NCBI GenBank assembly: GCA_016284575.1
Contig: JAEEPD010000008.1
Location: 1-13,420, forward strand
Length of the DNA: 13,420 nt
Reading direction: 5' to 3'
Origin: Bacillota bacterium
Lineage (GTDB): Bacteria > Bacillota > Clostridia > Peptostreptococcales > Anaerovoracaceae
The first letter of the stretch is position 1. Every line of letters begins with the position of its first letter. The position numbers and the translations under genes were made by a program. The notes under the pieces were generated by a model. The model saw nothing but the letters and a program-made list of their open reading frames with translations, had not been told where the DNA came from and made no database searches. Positions 7,109 to 13,420 of the stretch are shown in pieces.

Positions 7109-7125
7109 AGCCCTACGTTTGTAAA
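7097..7125 (-). promoter_or_regulatory. sigma-A-type extended -10 promoter for rpsO-pnp
   Basis: On the minus strand TTTACA (7125-7120), 17-bp spacer, TATTAT (7102-7097) preceded by TGTGC. It has the same -35 hexamer and spacer length as the dut promoter. The predicted start near 7090 gives an 84-nt leader before rpsO. It lets the rpsO-pnp pair be transcribed apart from the infB operon. Confidence 0.88.
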
Positions 7126-7129
7126 GCGG

Positions 7130-7167
7130 AAAAATGCTGAAAATCAAGGTTTTTTCAAGATCTTCAG
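7130..7167 (-). terminator. weak terminator-like hairpin after the 82-residue gene
   Basis: On the minus strand CTGAAGATC and GATTTTCAG form a 9-bp stem with one G-U pair around a 13-nt loop, followed by CATTTTT. The stem is AT-rich and the loop long, so it is probably leaky. It overlaps the stop codon at 7166-7164 and separates the infB operon from the rpsO promoter. Confidence 0.4.
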
Positions 7168-7412
7168 GACAGCTTCACATTGCTGTCTTTTTTGAACTCC
7201 GGTGTCCTCTGTCTGCCGGCGCGGTCGCTGTCTATTTTGCTGAAAAGCTCCTTAAGGGCTTCAGTGGCCTGTCTGGCAACGCCCTCGTTCATGACCAGAG
7301 TTTCAACCTCCTCCGTGAGCTTTCCGCCCTTGCCATCGGGATGGGAAACCACGAAAGTGATGAAGCATTCACTGCCTGTCATATTGATCTGAAATCCATT
7401 AACATATTTCAT
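7164..7412 (-). CDS. 82-residue protein of unknown function between ribF and rpsO
   Basis: Not recognised with confidence. It is a small soluble protein with no signal peptide or membrane segment. The N-terminal half (YVNGFQINMTGSECFITFVVSHPD) looks like two beta strands. A Lys/Gly/Glu loop and a strand around ETLVMNEG follow, then a helix VARQATEALKELFSKID and a charged tail. The strand-strand-loop-strand-helix layout and the MNEGVARQATEALKEL segment recall DUF3467-type proteins, where a strand and an MSPQHAKALLxxL-like helix end the domain, but the match is only by eye. It is very likely translated: the ATG at 7412 has AAAGGAGGT at 9-nt spacing, stronger than most genes here, and it lies 22 nt after ribF. 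It occupies the place where the missing RibF kinase domain would lie, but shows no kinase motif. Confidence 0.8.
   Translation of the reverse strand: MKYVNGFQINMTGSECFITFVVSHPDGKGGKLTEEVETLVMNEGVARQATEALKELFSKIDSDRAGRQRTPEFKKDSNVKLS
7168..7193 (+). terminator. terminator-like hairpin on the plus strand
   Basis: GACAGC (7168-7173) and GCTGTC (7182-7187) flank an 8-nt loop and are followed by six T. It lies inside the 3' end of the 82-residue minus-strand gene, where the T tract comes from two Lys AAA codons, so it may be chance. It is of interest because a plus-strand extended -10 lies about 75 nt upstream. Confidence 0.4.
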
Positions 7413-7434
7413 TTACTGTCAACCTCCTTTATTT

Positions 7435-8022
7435 TTAAGGAATAATTAAGCTATCATCCTTAAAGCTGCGACCGGTAAATTTTATGTATGAGGCCTCATC
7501 GCCTTCGGCGATAAAGTGCCTCAGCTCCGTGCTTGATGCGGTGACCCCGTCGATCCTGTACTCTCTGCTGACGGATATGGAAAAGCCGTATTTCCTGCCC
7601 AGCGCCCTCAGCTCCTTCGGACTGCCAGAGGCCTTGTAGCCGAAGCTGTAATTGAAGCCGCAGAAGGCATGGACCATATCCATATTGTCCACGATCAACT
7701 CCTTTACGAAGCGCTCCGGGCTCATTTCCATTATATCACGGGTAAAGGTCGGCGCGATGAGTATATCTATACCAAGCTGTTCCAGAATCTCAGCCTTACG
7801 TTCCTCGGAAAGGATACGTCTGACAGTTCCCTCGCCCTTTATCACATCCAGCGGATGGTTTGAAAAGCTGAAGACCGCAGCCCTGCAGCCCTTTTCCTCA
7901 GCAAGCTTCGCGCAGCGCTTTATGAGCCTCTGGTGGCCCTTGTGAAGGCCGTCGAAGCTGCCGAGAGCAACGCAGAGGGGCCCAAGCTCCTTTAAATTTT
8001 CAAGTTTATTGATTATTATCAT
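7435..8022 (-). CDS. ribF: RibF-type FAD synthetase (FMN adenylyltransferase) domain protein lacking the riboflavin kinase domain
   Basis: Adenylyltransferase domain that makes FAD from FMN and ATP. It has only 195 residues against about 300-320 for bifunctional RibF. The nucleotidyltransferase motif GSFDGLHKGHQ (21-31) supplies the GxFDGxHxGH signature. FSFSNHPLDV (51-60), GFNYSFGYKASG (122-133) and the ATP-binding SSTELR (163-168, normally SSTxIR) are present, so the domain is complete. It stops at GRSFKDDSLIIP, right where the kinase domain normally begins. The next reading frame downstream is an unrelated small gene, so this is not a simple frameshift within the window. It starts 9 nt after truB with a weak ribosome site, in the usual truB-ribF position. 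If FMN is needed, a separate riboflavin kinase should be encoded elsewhere. Confidence 0.9.
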   Translation of the reverse strand: MIIINKLENLKELGPLCVALGSFDGLHKGHQRLIKRCAKLAEEKGCRAAVFSFSNHPLDVIKGEGTVRRILSEERKAEILEQLGIDILIAPTFTRDIMEMSPERFVKELIVDNMDMVHAFCGFNYSFGYKASGSPKELRALGRKYGFSISVSREYRIDGVTASSTELRHFIAEGDEASYIKFTGRSFKDDSLIIP

Positions 8023-8031
8023 TAAAACCGG

Positions 8032-8922
8032 TTATCCGATGACCTTTTCAGGTATAAATACTGTTCTGTCTCCCTGAAGGGACACTCTGGCAGTGCCTAT
8101 AAAGCTGTGCTGGCCGTAAACGGCACAGATATCCCCTTCAGAATACATATCTGAAGCATTTCTGTAGAAGGAAAGACCGTTCATGAAGGCCTTAGTGCGC
8201 TCTTCAGAAGGCGTATCTGCTCTTTTCAGGCTTTTAACCGCCAGCTCCATGGGCAGAAGATGCATTTCCACCGCTTCAGGACCCGCAGAAAGCTCCTCTA
8301 ATGTTACTGCGTCGGCCAGATCCAAGCCTCCGCTGGCGGTCCTCAGAAGAAAGCTCATGACTGCGCCTGTCCCAAGCCTTTCCCCAAGATCCGCACAGAT
8401 GGTCCGAACATAGGTGCCCCTGCTGCAGGCCAGAGAAAAGCACAGCTCTCCCCTTTCCTCGGAGTAGCTCACAAGCCTTATGCTTCTTATGGTGACCCGT
8501 CTCGGCTCCAGACTGAATTCAGCCCCGGCCCTTGCCAGGTCGTAGGCCCTTTTTCCATTCACCTTAAGGGCCGAATACTTTGGCGGAAGCTGAAGGATAT
8601 CTCCTTCAAAGGCCTTTAGCGCATCCCTTACAGCCGCCTCTGAGGGCATCGCGGCTCCTGTGCTCCTGACCTCGCCCCAGATATCCTGGGTGTCGCTCTC
8701 AAAGCCGAAGCGGCATTTGCAGAAATACTTCTTTCCTGCGCTCTCCATATACTCGATGAGCCTGGTGGCCTTACCGAGAGCTATGGGAAGTACTCCCGCA
8801 GCGTTCGGATCCAGGGTACCGCCATGACCTGTCTTTTTCTCCCCGCTGAAGCGGCGCAGATTCATGACGCAGTCGTTTGAGCTCATAGCAGCCGGTTTGA
8901 GAAGATTTATAAGGCCGTTCAT
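8032..8922 (-). CDS. truB: tRNA pseudouridine(55) synthase TruB
   Basis: Isomerises U55 in the T-loop of tRNAs to pseudouridine and helps tRNA folding. The 296 residues match the family. The N-terminal GLINLLKPAAMSSNDCV opens the catalytic domain, and the active-site motif GHGGTLDPNAAGVLPIALG carries the nucleophile Asp38. Also present are PPKYSALKVNGKRAYDLAR (113-131) and SRGTYVRTICADLG (167-180). The last 50 residues (EGDICAVYGQHSFIGTARV and on) fit the C-terminal PUA-like RNA-binding domain. Its ATG overlaps the nrnA stop by 4 nt (ATGA), implying coupled translation in the infB operon. Confidence 0.97.
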   Translation of the reverse strand: MNGLINLLKPAAMSSNDCVMNLRRFSGEKKTGHGGTLDPNAAGVLPIALGKATRLIEYMESAGKKYFCKCRFGFESDTQDIWGEVRSTGAAMPSEAAVRDALKAFEGDILQLPPKYSALKVNGKRAYDLARAGAEFSLEPRRVTIRSIRLVSYSEERGELCFSLACSRGTYVRTICADLGERLGTGAVMSFLLRTASGGLDLADAVTLEELSAGPEAVEMHLLPMELAVKSLKRADTPSEERTKAFMNGLSFYRNASDMYSEGDICAVYGQHSFIGTARVSLQGDRTVFIPEKVIG

Positions 8923-9899
8923 ATATTTTCCCGCAAAGAGGCAGAAAACGCGTCTAAGACCCCTCTGAGAGCCTCACAGGCCCCTTCCAGAGGCAGATCT
9001 ATCTGTCCTCCGGCAGCTCTTAAGTGGCCGCCGCCTGCAAACTGCACCGCAATGCTCCTGACATCTGCATATTCCTTTGCCCGAAGGCTCAGCTTAAAGC
9101 TTCCCGGTTTTCTCTCCTTAAGGAGAGCCGCCACCTCCACGCCCTCTATGGAGCGCATCACATTGATGGCGTTCTCACAGTATTCGGGAAGGGCCTCAAG
9201 TGCCTCAAGATCTGCCAGAGTTATATAGGACATTGCTATCCTTCCCTCTGCCAGAAATTCAGCCCGCTCAAGAGCCAGGGCATCCACCTTCAGCTGGGCA
9301 AGGGGCTTGTTGTCAAAAACCTCAGTGGCGATTTTTGAGTATTCCGCCCCCAGCTCCACCAGCTCCGCCGCAGCATGAAAGCTCTCGGCGCCGGTGCTGT
9401 CGTACTTGAAGCCGCCGGTGTCGGTCAGGATAGCCGTATAAAGAGCATTGGCTATGTCCCTGTCCATCAGCCCCGGGTCCATGGTCTTTATAAGATCGAA
9501 GACCAGCAGTCCAGCCGACGATGCAGTGGGCTCCACAAGGCAGGGCTCGCAGAAGCCTCCGCTGGGCATGTGATGGTCTATCACAAGCATGGCGGGTGCC
9601 TTTCGGAAGATATCCACCCTCTTCTCCAGCCTGTCCCAGCTTCCCAGGTCCACAGCTATGCTCAGGTCCTGATCGTAGGGTACCTGGCTGCAGAATACGC
9701 CAAGATCCAGAAAGCTCAGGTAATCCGGCATTTTGTCCTCAAGAAGCACCCAGGCCTCCCTGCCCATTTTCCGCAGAACAAGACAAAGAGCCGCAGCAGA
9801 TCCTGCAGCGTCTCCGTCCATGTTTGTGTGTGTAAATATCAGTACTCGGCGGGAGCCCTTAATCATGTCAATGATGGGCCCCCAGTTTCTGTTGCTCAT
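8919..9899 (-). CDS. nrnA: bifunctional oligoribonuclease / pAp phosphatase NrnA (DHH-DHHA1)
   Basis: DHH phosphoesterase that degrades 2-5 nt RNA fragments and converts 3'-phosphoadenosine 5'-phosphate to AMP in characterised relatives. Its 326 residues are of family length. Metal ligands are visible: His24, Asp28 and Asp30 in THTNMDGDAAGS, Asp84 in AVDLGSWDR, the eponymous DHH at 108-110, and Asp160 in ILTDTGGFKYDST. The DHHA1 domain carries the substrate-binding GGGH (289-292) in VQFAGGGHLRAAGG. The usual Pro of the first motif (NPDGD) is Met27 here. The start codon directly follows the rbfA stop (0 nt gap), with AGAGGA as ribosome site inside rbfA. The place between rbfA and truB is its standard position in Firmicutes. 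Confidence 0.95.
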   Translation of the reverse strand: MSNRNWGPIIDMIKGSRRVLIFTHTNMDGDAAGSAAALCLVLRKMGREAWVLLEDKMPDYLSFLDLGVFCSQVPYDQDLSIAVDLGSWDRLEKRVDIFRKAPAMLVIDHHMPSGGFCEPCLVEPTASSAGLLVFDLIKTMDPGLMDRDIANALYTAILTDTGGFKYDSTGAESFHAAAELVELGAEYSKIATEVFDNKPLAQLKVDALALERAEFLAEGRIAMSYITLADLEALEALPEYCENAINVMRSIEGVEVAALLKERKPGSFKLSLRAKEYADVRSIAVQFAGGGHLRAAGGQIDLPLEGACEALRGVLDAFSASLRENI

Positions 9900-10307
9900 C
9901 TAGAAATCGTCCTCTTCGGCTTCCTCTTCCACCGGCTTTATGTCCAGGCTGTCGAGGATGGCGTCCATTTTCTGTCCGTACTCGAAGGAAGAATCGAATC
10001 TGAATATGAGCTCAGGCACGTAACGCACCTTCATATTCTTGCCTATCTCACTGCGGATGAAGCCGCTGCTGCGCTCGAAGGCCTTCAGTATCTCCTTCTT
10101 TTCCTCTTCCCCGTATTCCTCACCGGGCCTGTAGGAGAGAGCCGTAATGTAAAGGGTGGCATAGCTGCCGTCGCCGGAGACCTCGCAGTCGGAGACTGCG
10201 ATCATCCCCTTAAAGCGGGGGTCCTTGAGCTTTCCGAAGAGCAGCAGCTCGCCTACTATCTTTTTGATCTCCTCAGCCATGCGCTGAGGCCTGTGACTTC
10301 TTCCCAT
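9900..10307 (-). CDS. rbfA: 30S ribosome-binding factor RbfA
   Basis: Single KH-like protein that binds the 30S subunit near the 5' part of 16S rRNA and aids late maturation. It has 135 residues. RPQRMAEEIKKIVGELL (6-22) is the conserved first helix, DPRFKGMIAVSDCEVSGDGSYATLYI (29-54) holds the beta strands, and LKAFERSSGFIRSEIGKNMKVRYVPELIFRFD (74-105) is the KH helix-turn-helix plus final strand. The tail after about 122 is acidic (EEEAEEDD). Its ATG overlaps the infB stop by 1 nt (TAATG), with AGAGGGA upstream. Confidence 0.97.
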   Translation of the reverse strand: MGRSHRPQRMAEEIKKIVGELLLFGKLKDPRFKGMIAVSDCEVSGDGSYATLYITALSYRPGEEYGEEEKKEILKAFERSSGFIRSEIGKNMKVRYVPELIFRFDSSFEYGQKMDAILDSLDIKPVEEEAEEDDF

Positions 10308-13300
10308 TAATCCCTCTTAACTTCCTGCATCTCGTAGGCTTCGAAGATATCGCCATCCTTGATGTCGTTGAATTTTTCGAGACCGATGCCGCATTCGTAG
10401 CCCTGGTTGACCTCGCGGGCGTCATCCTTGAAGCGCTTCAGAGAAGCGATCTCGCCCTCGTGGATAACTATGCCGTCGCGGACCACGCGGATCTTGGCGC
10501 TTCTGGTGATCTTGCCCTCGGTAACGTAGGCGCCCGCGATGGTGCCCACATTGGAGATCTTGTAGGTGGTGCGGACTTCGACCTTGCCCAGGATGACCTC
10601 TTTGAACTCGGGATCCAGCATGCCCTTCATAGCAGCCTCGATATCGTCTATGATCTCGTAGATTATGCGGTAGGTACGAATCTCCACGCCCTGCTGGTCC
10701 GCCATAGCCTGAACTGCTGTGGAGGGACGCACGTTGAAGCCGATGATTACGGCGTTGGAAGTGCCTGCCAGCACGACGTCGGACTCGTTGATGGTGCCTA
10801 CGCCGCTGTGGATGATGCGTACGCGTACGTTTTCGTTATGCAGCTTTTCCAGCGACTGCTCCAGAGCGCCTACGGAGCCCTGAACGTCTGCCTTTACGAT
10901 GAGGTTCAGCTCCTTTATGTCGCCCTCGGAGATCTGGCTGAAGAGCTTCTCCAGAGAAACAGCGCTGGACTTGGCCATGATGTCCTCTCTGAGTTTTTCC
11001 TTTCTCTTTTCGGAGATCTCGCGGGCAGTGCGCTCGTCCTTTACCATGTAGAACTCGTCACCTGCTTCGGGAACGTCTGTAAGACCTGTGATCTCCACTG
11101 CCCTTGCGGGGCCTGCCTTCTTGATCTGCTCGCCCTTGGGGTTGGTCATTACACGGACACGGCCTGCAGCAGTACCTGCCACGATGGCTGCGCCTGCCTG
11201 CAGAGTGCCGTTCATTATAAGCAGTGTTGCAACAGGACCTCTGGTCTTGTCCAGTCTTGCTTCGATAACGGTACCGCTGGCCAGTCTGTTGGGATTGGCC
11301 TTAAGATCCAGTACCTCTGCCTGCAGCAGTATCATCTCCAGCAGCTCCTGAATACCCATACCGGTCTTGGCGGACACGGGAACGGAGATGACGTCGCCGC
11401 CCCAGTCCTCAACCAGTATTCCGTTCTGGGAGAGGTCGGTCTTTACTCTGTCCGGATTGGCGCCGGGCTTATCCATCTTGTTGATAGCAACGATGATGGG
11501 AACGCCTGCAGCCTTGGCATGGCTGATGGATTCTATGGTCTGAGGCATTACGGAGTCGTCGGCTGCAACCACCAGCACGGCGATATCTGTAACGTGAGCG
11601 CCTCTTGCACGCATGGCGGTGAAGGCCTCGTGGCCCGGGGTGTCCAGGAACACGATGTGCTGACCGTTGACTTCGATCTCAGATGCACCGATGTGCTGGG
11701 TGATGCCGCCGGCCTCGCCTGCGGTGACGTTGGTGCTTCTGATGGCATCCAGCAGGGAGGTCTTGCCGTGGTCTACGTGGCCCATAACGGTGACGATGGG
11801 AGCTCTGGGCTTAAGATCGGACTCTCTGTCCTCGCTCTTGTCGATGCCCTCCTCCTCTTCGATCTCCTCAGCCTTGTTGACCATAACGCTTACGCCAAGC
11901 TCCATGCCCAGCAGCACTGCGGTCTCCTCGTCCAGGTTCTGGTTGATGTTTGCCATGATACCCATCTTCATCAGGGCCATGATGGCCTCTGAGGTGGATT
12001 TTTCTATCTGTTCGCAGAAGCCTGCAACAGTGATGGGAACATTGATGACGTAGCTGCCGGTCTGGGCTGCTTCCATCATGAGCTCCTCCTCGGCTGTGGG
12101 GCCAAGGTCCACTCTTTCCTTGTACTTGCTGTGCTTCTTCTTTATGGTCCTGGAGAGGTCGGTCTGGACTTCGTCCATCATGTAATCTCTCTTGTCCTTA
12201 TCCTTTTCCTTGCCCTTCTTGCCGAAGTCCTTCTTTCCGCCCTTGCCGCTGCGGTCAGCCGCTGCAGGCTGGCTGCTGAAGGAAGCGGATCTTCCGGGAG
12301 CAGAGCTTCCCTGCTGGCTGCTCTGCGGCTTTCTGCCGGTGAATTCCTTGGGCTTTCTGTCTGTAGGCTTGCCTGTGCCTTCTCTGCCCTGCTGAGCGTT
12401 TCTGCCCTGAGGCTTTGCGTCCTTCTTCTGGGTATTCTTCTTGGGCTGTACAGGCTTCCTTTCAGGAGCAGGCTCATCTGCTGCGCGCCTGATTATCTTT
12501 ACACCAATGCCGGGGGTGTAATCAACAGGAGCAGCAGGCTTTTCCTCAGCCTTTTTCTGCTCGGGTTCAGACTTTTTAGGCTCTTCTGCAGCCTCTGCCT
12601 TCTCTTCAGCCTTGGGTTCAGCTTCCTTTTCGGGAGCCTTTTCTTCCTTCTTTACAGGCTTTTCTGCCTTTTTAGCTGGCTTTTCAGCTTTTTCCTCAGC
12701 CTTCTCTTCTGCTTTTTCTTCAGCAGCCTTCTTTGCCTTCTTCTCGGGCTTAGGAGCTTCAGGCTCTGCCTGGCTTATGATCTTCAGCTTCTGACCGGTC
12801 TCATATTCGAAAGGCTGTGCCTGTGGCTCGTCTGCCTTTGCAGGCTTTTCGGCTTCCTTTACGGGAGCCTTTTCGCTTTCCTGAACAGGAGCGGGGCTCT
12901 CAGGAGCGCTTACTCTGATCTCTTCAGTCTCTGCAGGCTTTGCAGCTTCTTCAGGCTTAGCCTCTTCCTTCTGATTCTGAGCGACTTCGCTCTTCCTGAG
13001 AGGAACAGCGCCTTGGGGCACAACTCTCTTAGGCATGGGCTTGCCAAAGGGGCTTGCCGGCCCTGAGGATGCAGAGGATGAAGACTTGGGCATGGGCTTA
13101 GCCGCAGGCGGAACTGCAGCCTGAGTCCTTGTCTGAGTCTGAGCTGGCTTGGTCTGAGCAGACTGAGCGGACTTTCTTGCCGCCGCCTGCGCCTTTTTTG
13201 CTCTCTGCTTCTGAGCTTCGATGATGGCAATATCAACAGCCTTTATCTCTACCTTGGAAGCATTTGCATCCTTTCCGCTGTCCTTGCGGGGCTGGGCTTT

Positions 13301-13339
13301 TACGATTTTTGTTTCAGTTTTCTTAGTGGTATCCGGCAT
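10307..13339 (-). CDS. infB: translation initiation factor IF-2
   Basis: GTPase that brings fMet-tRNA to the 30S subunit and promotes 50S joining. The protein is long (1010 residues) because of an unusually extended disordered N-terminus. Residues 1-400 are Lys/Glu/Ala/Pro-rich with EEKA repeats and two copies of an E/D-Y-x2-G-x2-hydrophobic-KII motif. An IF2 N-type domain follows (about 429-488). The GTPase shows G1 GHVDHGKT (520-527), G3 DTPGH (566-570), G4 NKMD (620-623) and G5 SAK (656-658). Beta-barrel domain II (about 685-780), domain III (about 810-900) and the fMet-tRNA-binding C2 domain (about 910-1005) complete it. The start has a near-ideal GGAGGTGAT site. The stop overlaps rbfA and the start overlaps the upstream gene's stop. 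Confidence 0.98.
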   Translation of the reverse strand: MPDTTKKTETKIVKAQPRKDSGKDANASKVEIKAVDIAIIEAQKQRAKKAQAAARKSAQSAQTKPAQTQTRTQAAVPPAAKPMPKSSSSASSGPASPFGKPMPKRVVPQGAVPLRKSEVAQNQKEEAKPEEAAKPAETEEIRVSAPESPAPVQESEKAPVKEAEKPAKADEPQAQPFEYETGQKLKIISQAEPEAPKPEKKAKKAAEEKAEEKAEEKAEKPAKKAEKPVKKEEKAPEKEAEPKAEEKAEAAEEPKKSEPEQKKAEEKPAAPVDYTPGIGVKIIRRAADEPAPERKPVQPKKNTQKKDAKPQGRNAQQGREGTGKPTDRKPKEFTGRKPQSSQQGSSAPGRSASFSSQPAAADRSGKGGKKDFGKKGKEKDKDKRDYMMDEVQTDLSRTIKKKHSKYKERVDLGPTAEEELMMEAAQTGSYVINVPITVAGFCEQIEKSTSEAIMALMKMGIMANINQNLDEETAVLLGMELGVSVMVNKAEEIEEEEGIDKSEDRESDLKPRAPIVTVMGHVDHGKTSLLDAIRSTNVTAGEAGGITQHIGASEIEVNGQHIVFLDTPGHEAFTAMRARGAHVTDIAVLVVAADDSVMPQTIESISHAKAAGVPIIVAINKMDKPGANPDRVKTDLSQNGILVEDWGGDVISVPVSAKTGMGIQELLEMILLQAEVLDLKANPNRLASGTVIEARLDKTRGPVATLLIMNGTLQAGAAIVAGTAAGRVRVMTNPKGEQIKKAGPARAVEITGLTDVPEAGDEFYMVKDERTAREISEKRKEKLREDIMAKSSAVSLEKLFSQISEGDIKELNLIVKADVQGSVGALEQSLEKLHNENVRVRIIHSGVGTINESDVVLAGTSNAVIIGFNVRPSTAVQAMADQQGVEIRTYRIIYEIIDDIEAAMKGMLDPEFKEVILGKVEVRTTYKISNVGTIAGAYVTEGKITRSAKIRVVRDGIVIHEGEIASLKRFKDDAREVNQGYECGIGLEKFNDIKDGDIFEAYEMQEVKRD
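12668..12727 (-). repeat. in-frame EEKA tandem repeat in the IF-2 linker
   Basis: Codons for residues about 205-224 encode AEEKAEEKAEEKAEKPAKK, a short tandem repeat of EEKA that decays into EKPAKKAEKPVKK. It lies in the charged, presumably unfolded N-terminal linker of IF-2, where repeat number may vary between strains without loss of function. Confidence 0.75.
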
Positions 13340-13420
13340 TATATCACCTCCGAATTATTGTTATCGTCTCTGTATTGTGCGATCTCTGTCTTGAGCTCTT
13401 CAAGCTCTTCGCGGCTTACG
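13339..13420 (-). CDS. C-terminal 26 residues of the gene upstream of infB (YlxR/RnpM or YlxQ position)
   Basis: The minus strand is open from the window edge to a TAA at 13341-13339, which overlaps the infB ATG by one base. The readable end is a charged helix VSREELEELKTEIAQYR followed by DDNNNSEVI. In Firmicutes the genes before infB are usually ylxR (RNase P modulator RnpM) and ylxQ (L7Ae-like). The Glu/Leu-rich final helix is a little more like the end of YlxR proteins, but 26 residues do not decide it. The infB Shine-Dalgarno lies inside this coding end, so the two genes are coupled. Confidence 0.6.
   Translation of the reverse strand, partial: VSREELEELKTEIAQYRDDNNNSEVI

Noticed and set aside
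7134..7445. Plus-strand 103-codon frame downstream of the plus-strand extended -10
   Set aside because: Its ribosome site is weak, a terminator-like hairpin lies inside it, and the overlapping minus-strand 82-residue gene has a far stronger start signal.
10460..11992. Long plus-strand open frame (510 codons) opposite infB
   Set aside because: It lies fully antisense to the conserved GTPase part of infB, encodes a His/Cys/Gly/Asp-rich sequence unlike any family I know, and has no convincing ribosome site. It reflects codon bias of infB.
12160..12205. Possible internal start of a shorter IF-2 at Met387/Met388
   Set aside because: Shorter IF-2 forms exist in other bacteria, but here only a weak AGAGAGA precedes the Met pair, so the sequence alone does not support it.
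12131..13066. Leu/Ser/Phe-rich plus-strand frame that looks like a membrane protein
   Set aside because: The hydrophobic pattern is the complement of Lys/Glu/Ala codons in the IF-2 linker, so the apparent membrane character is an artefact.

Overview
The window is an ordinary chromosomal housekeeping region, almost certainly from an anaerobic Firmicute of class Clostridia (Eubacteriales). The grounds are the gene order infB-rbfA-nrnA-truB-ribF-rpsO-pnp followed by dgt-dnaG-rpoD, strong Shine-Dalgarno sequences of the AAGGAG type, and TTTACA/TGTGnTATAAT promoters typical of Gram-positives. Base composition looks intermediate. No mobile element, CRISPR array, tRNA or rRNA was seen. Every convincing gene is on the minus strand, so transcription runs from high to low coordinates.

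Right part (13420 to about 7130): the tail of an unidentified gene, then infB (translation initiation factor IF2), rbfA (30S maturation factor), nrnA (DHH-family nanoRNase/pAp phosphatase), truB (tRNA pseudouridine-55 synthase), a short ribF (FAD synthetase domain only) and an 82-residue protein of unknown function. From the upstream gene to truB, neighbours overlap or abut (1 nt, 1 nt, 0 nt, 4 nt), as in a translationally coupled operon. A weak hairpin follows the 82-residue gene.

Middle part (about 7125 to 4430): a strong extended -10 promoter, set in a near-perfect 19-bp dyad, drives rpsO (ribosomal protein S15) and pnp (polynucleotide phosphorylase). The rpsO leader is GC-rich and foldable. 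Two hairpins lie between rpsO and pnp, and a clear terminator follows pnp.

Left part (about 4485 to 1): a second good promoter overlaps the pnp terminator and starts a unit of dut (dUTPase), a DUF1904-like small protein and dgt (dNTP triphosphohydrolase), closed by a textbook terminator. After it come dnaG (primase) and rpoD (main sigma factor, cut by the window edge), 2 nt apart. Together the genes cover translation initiation, ribosome and tRNA maturation, RNA turnover, nucleotide-pool hygiene, replication priming and core transcription.

The best leads are regulatory or concern single proteins: the symmetric promoter upstream of rpsO, the promoter-terminator overlap before dut, the missing riboflavin kinase domain of RibF, the unknown 82-residue protein beside it, and a repeated short motif in the disordered N-terminus of IF2. 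I found no evidence for a wholly new multi-gene system.
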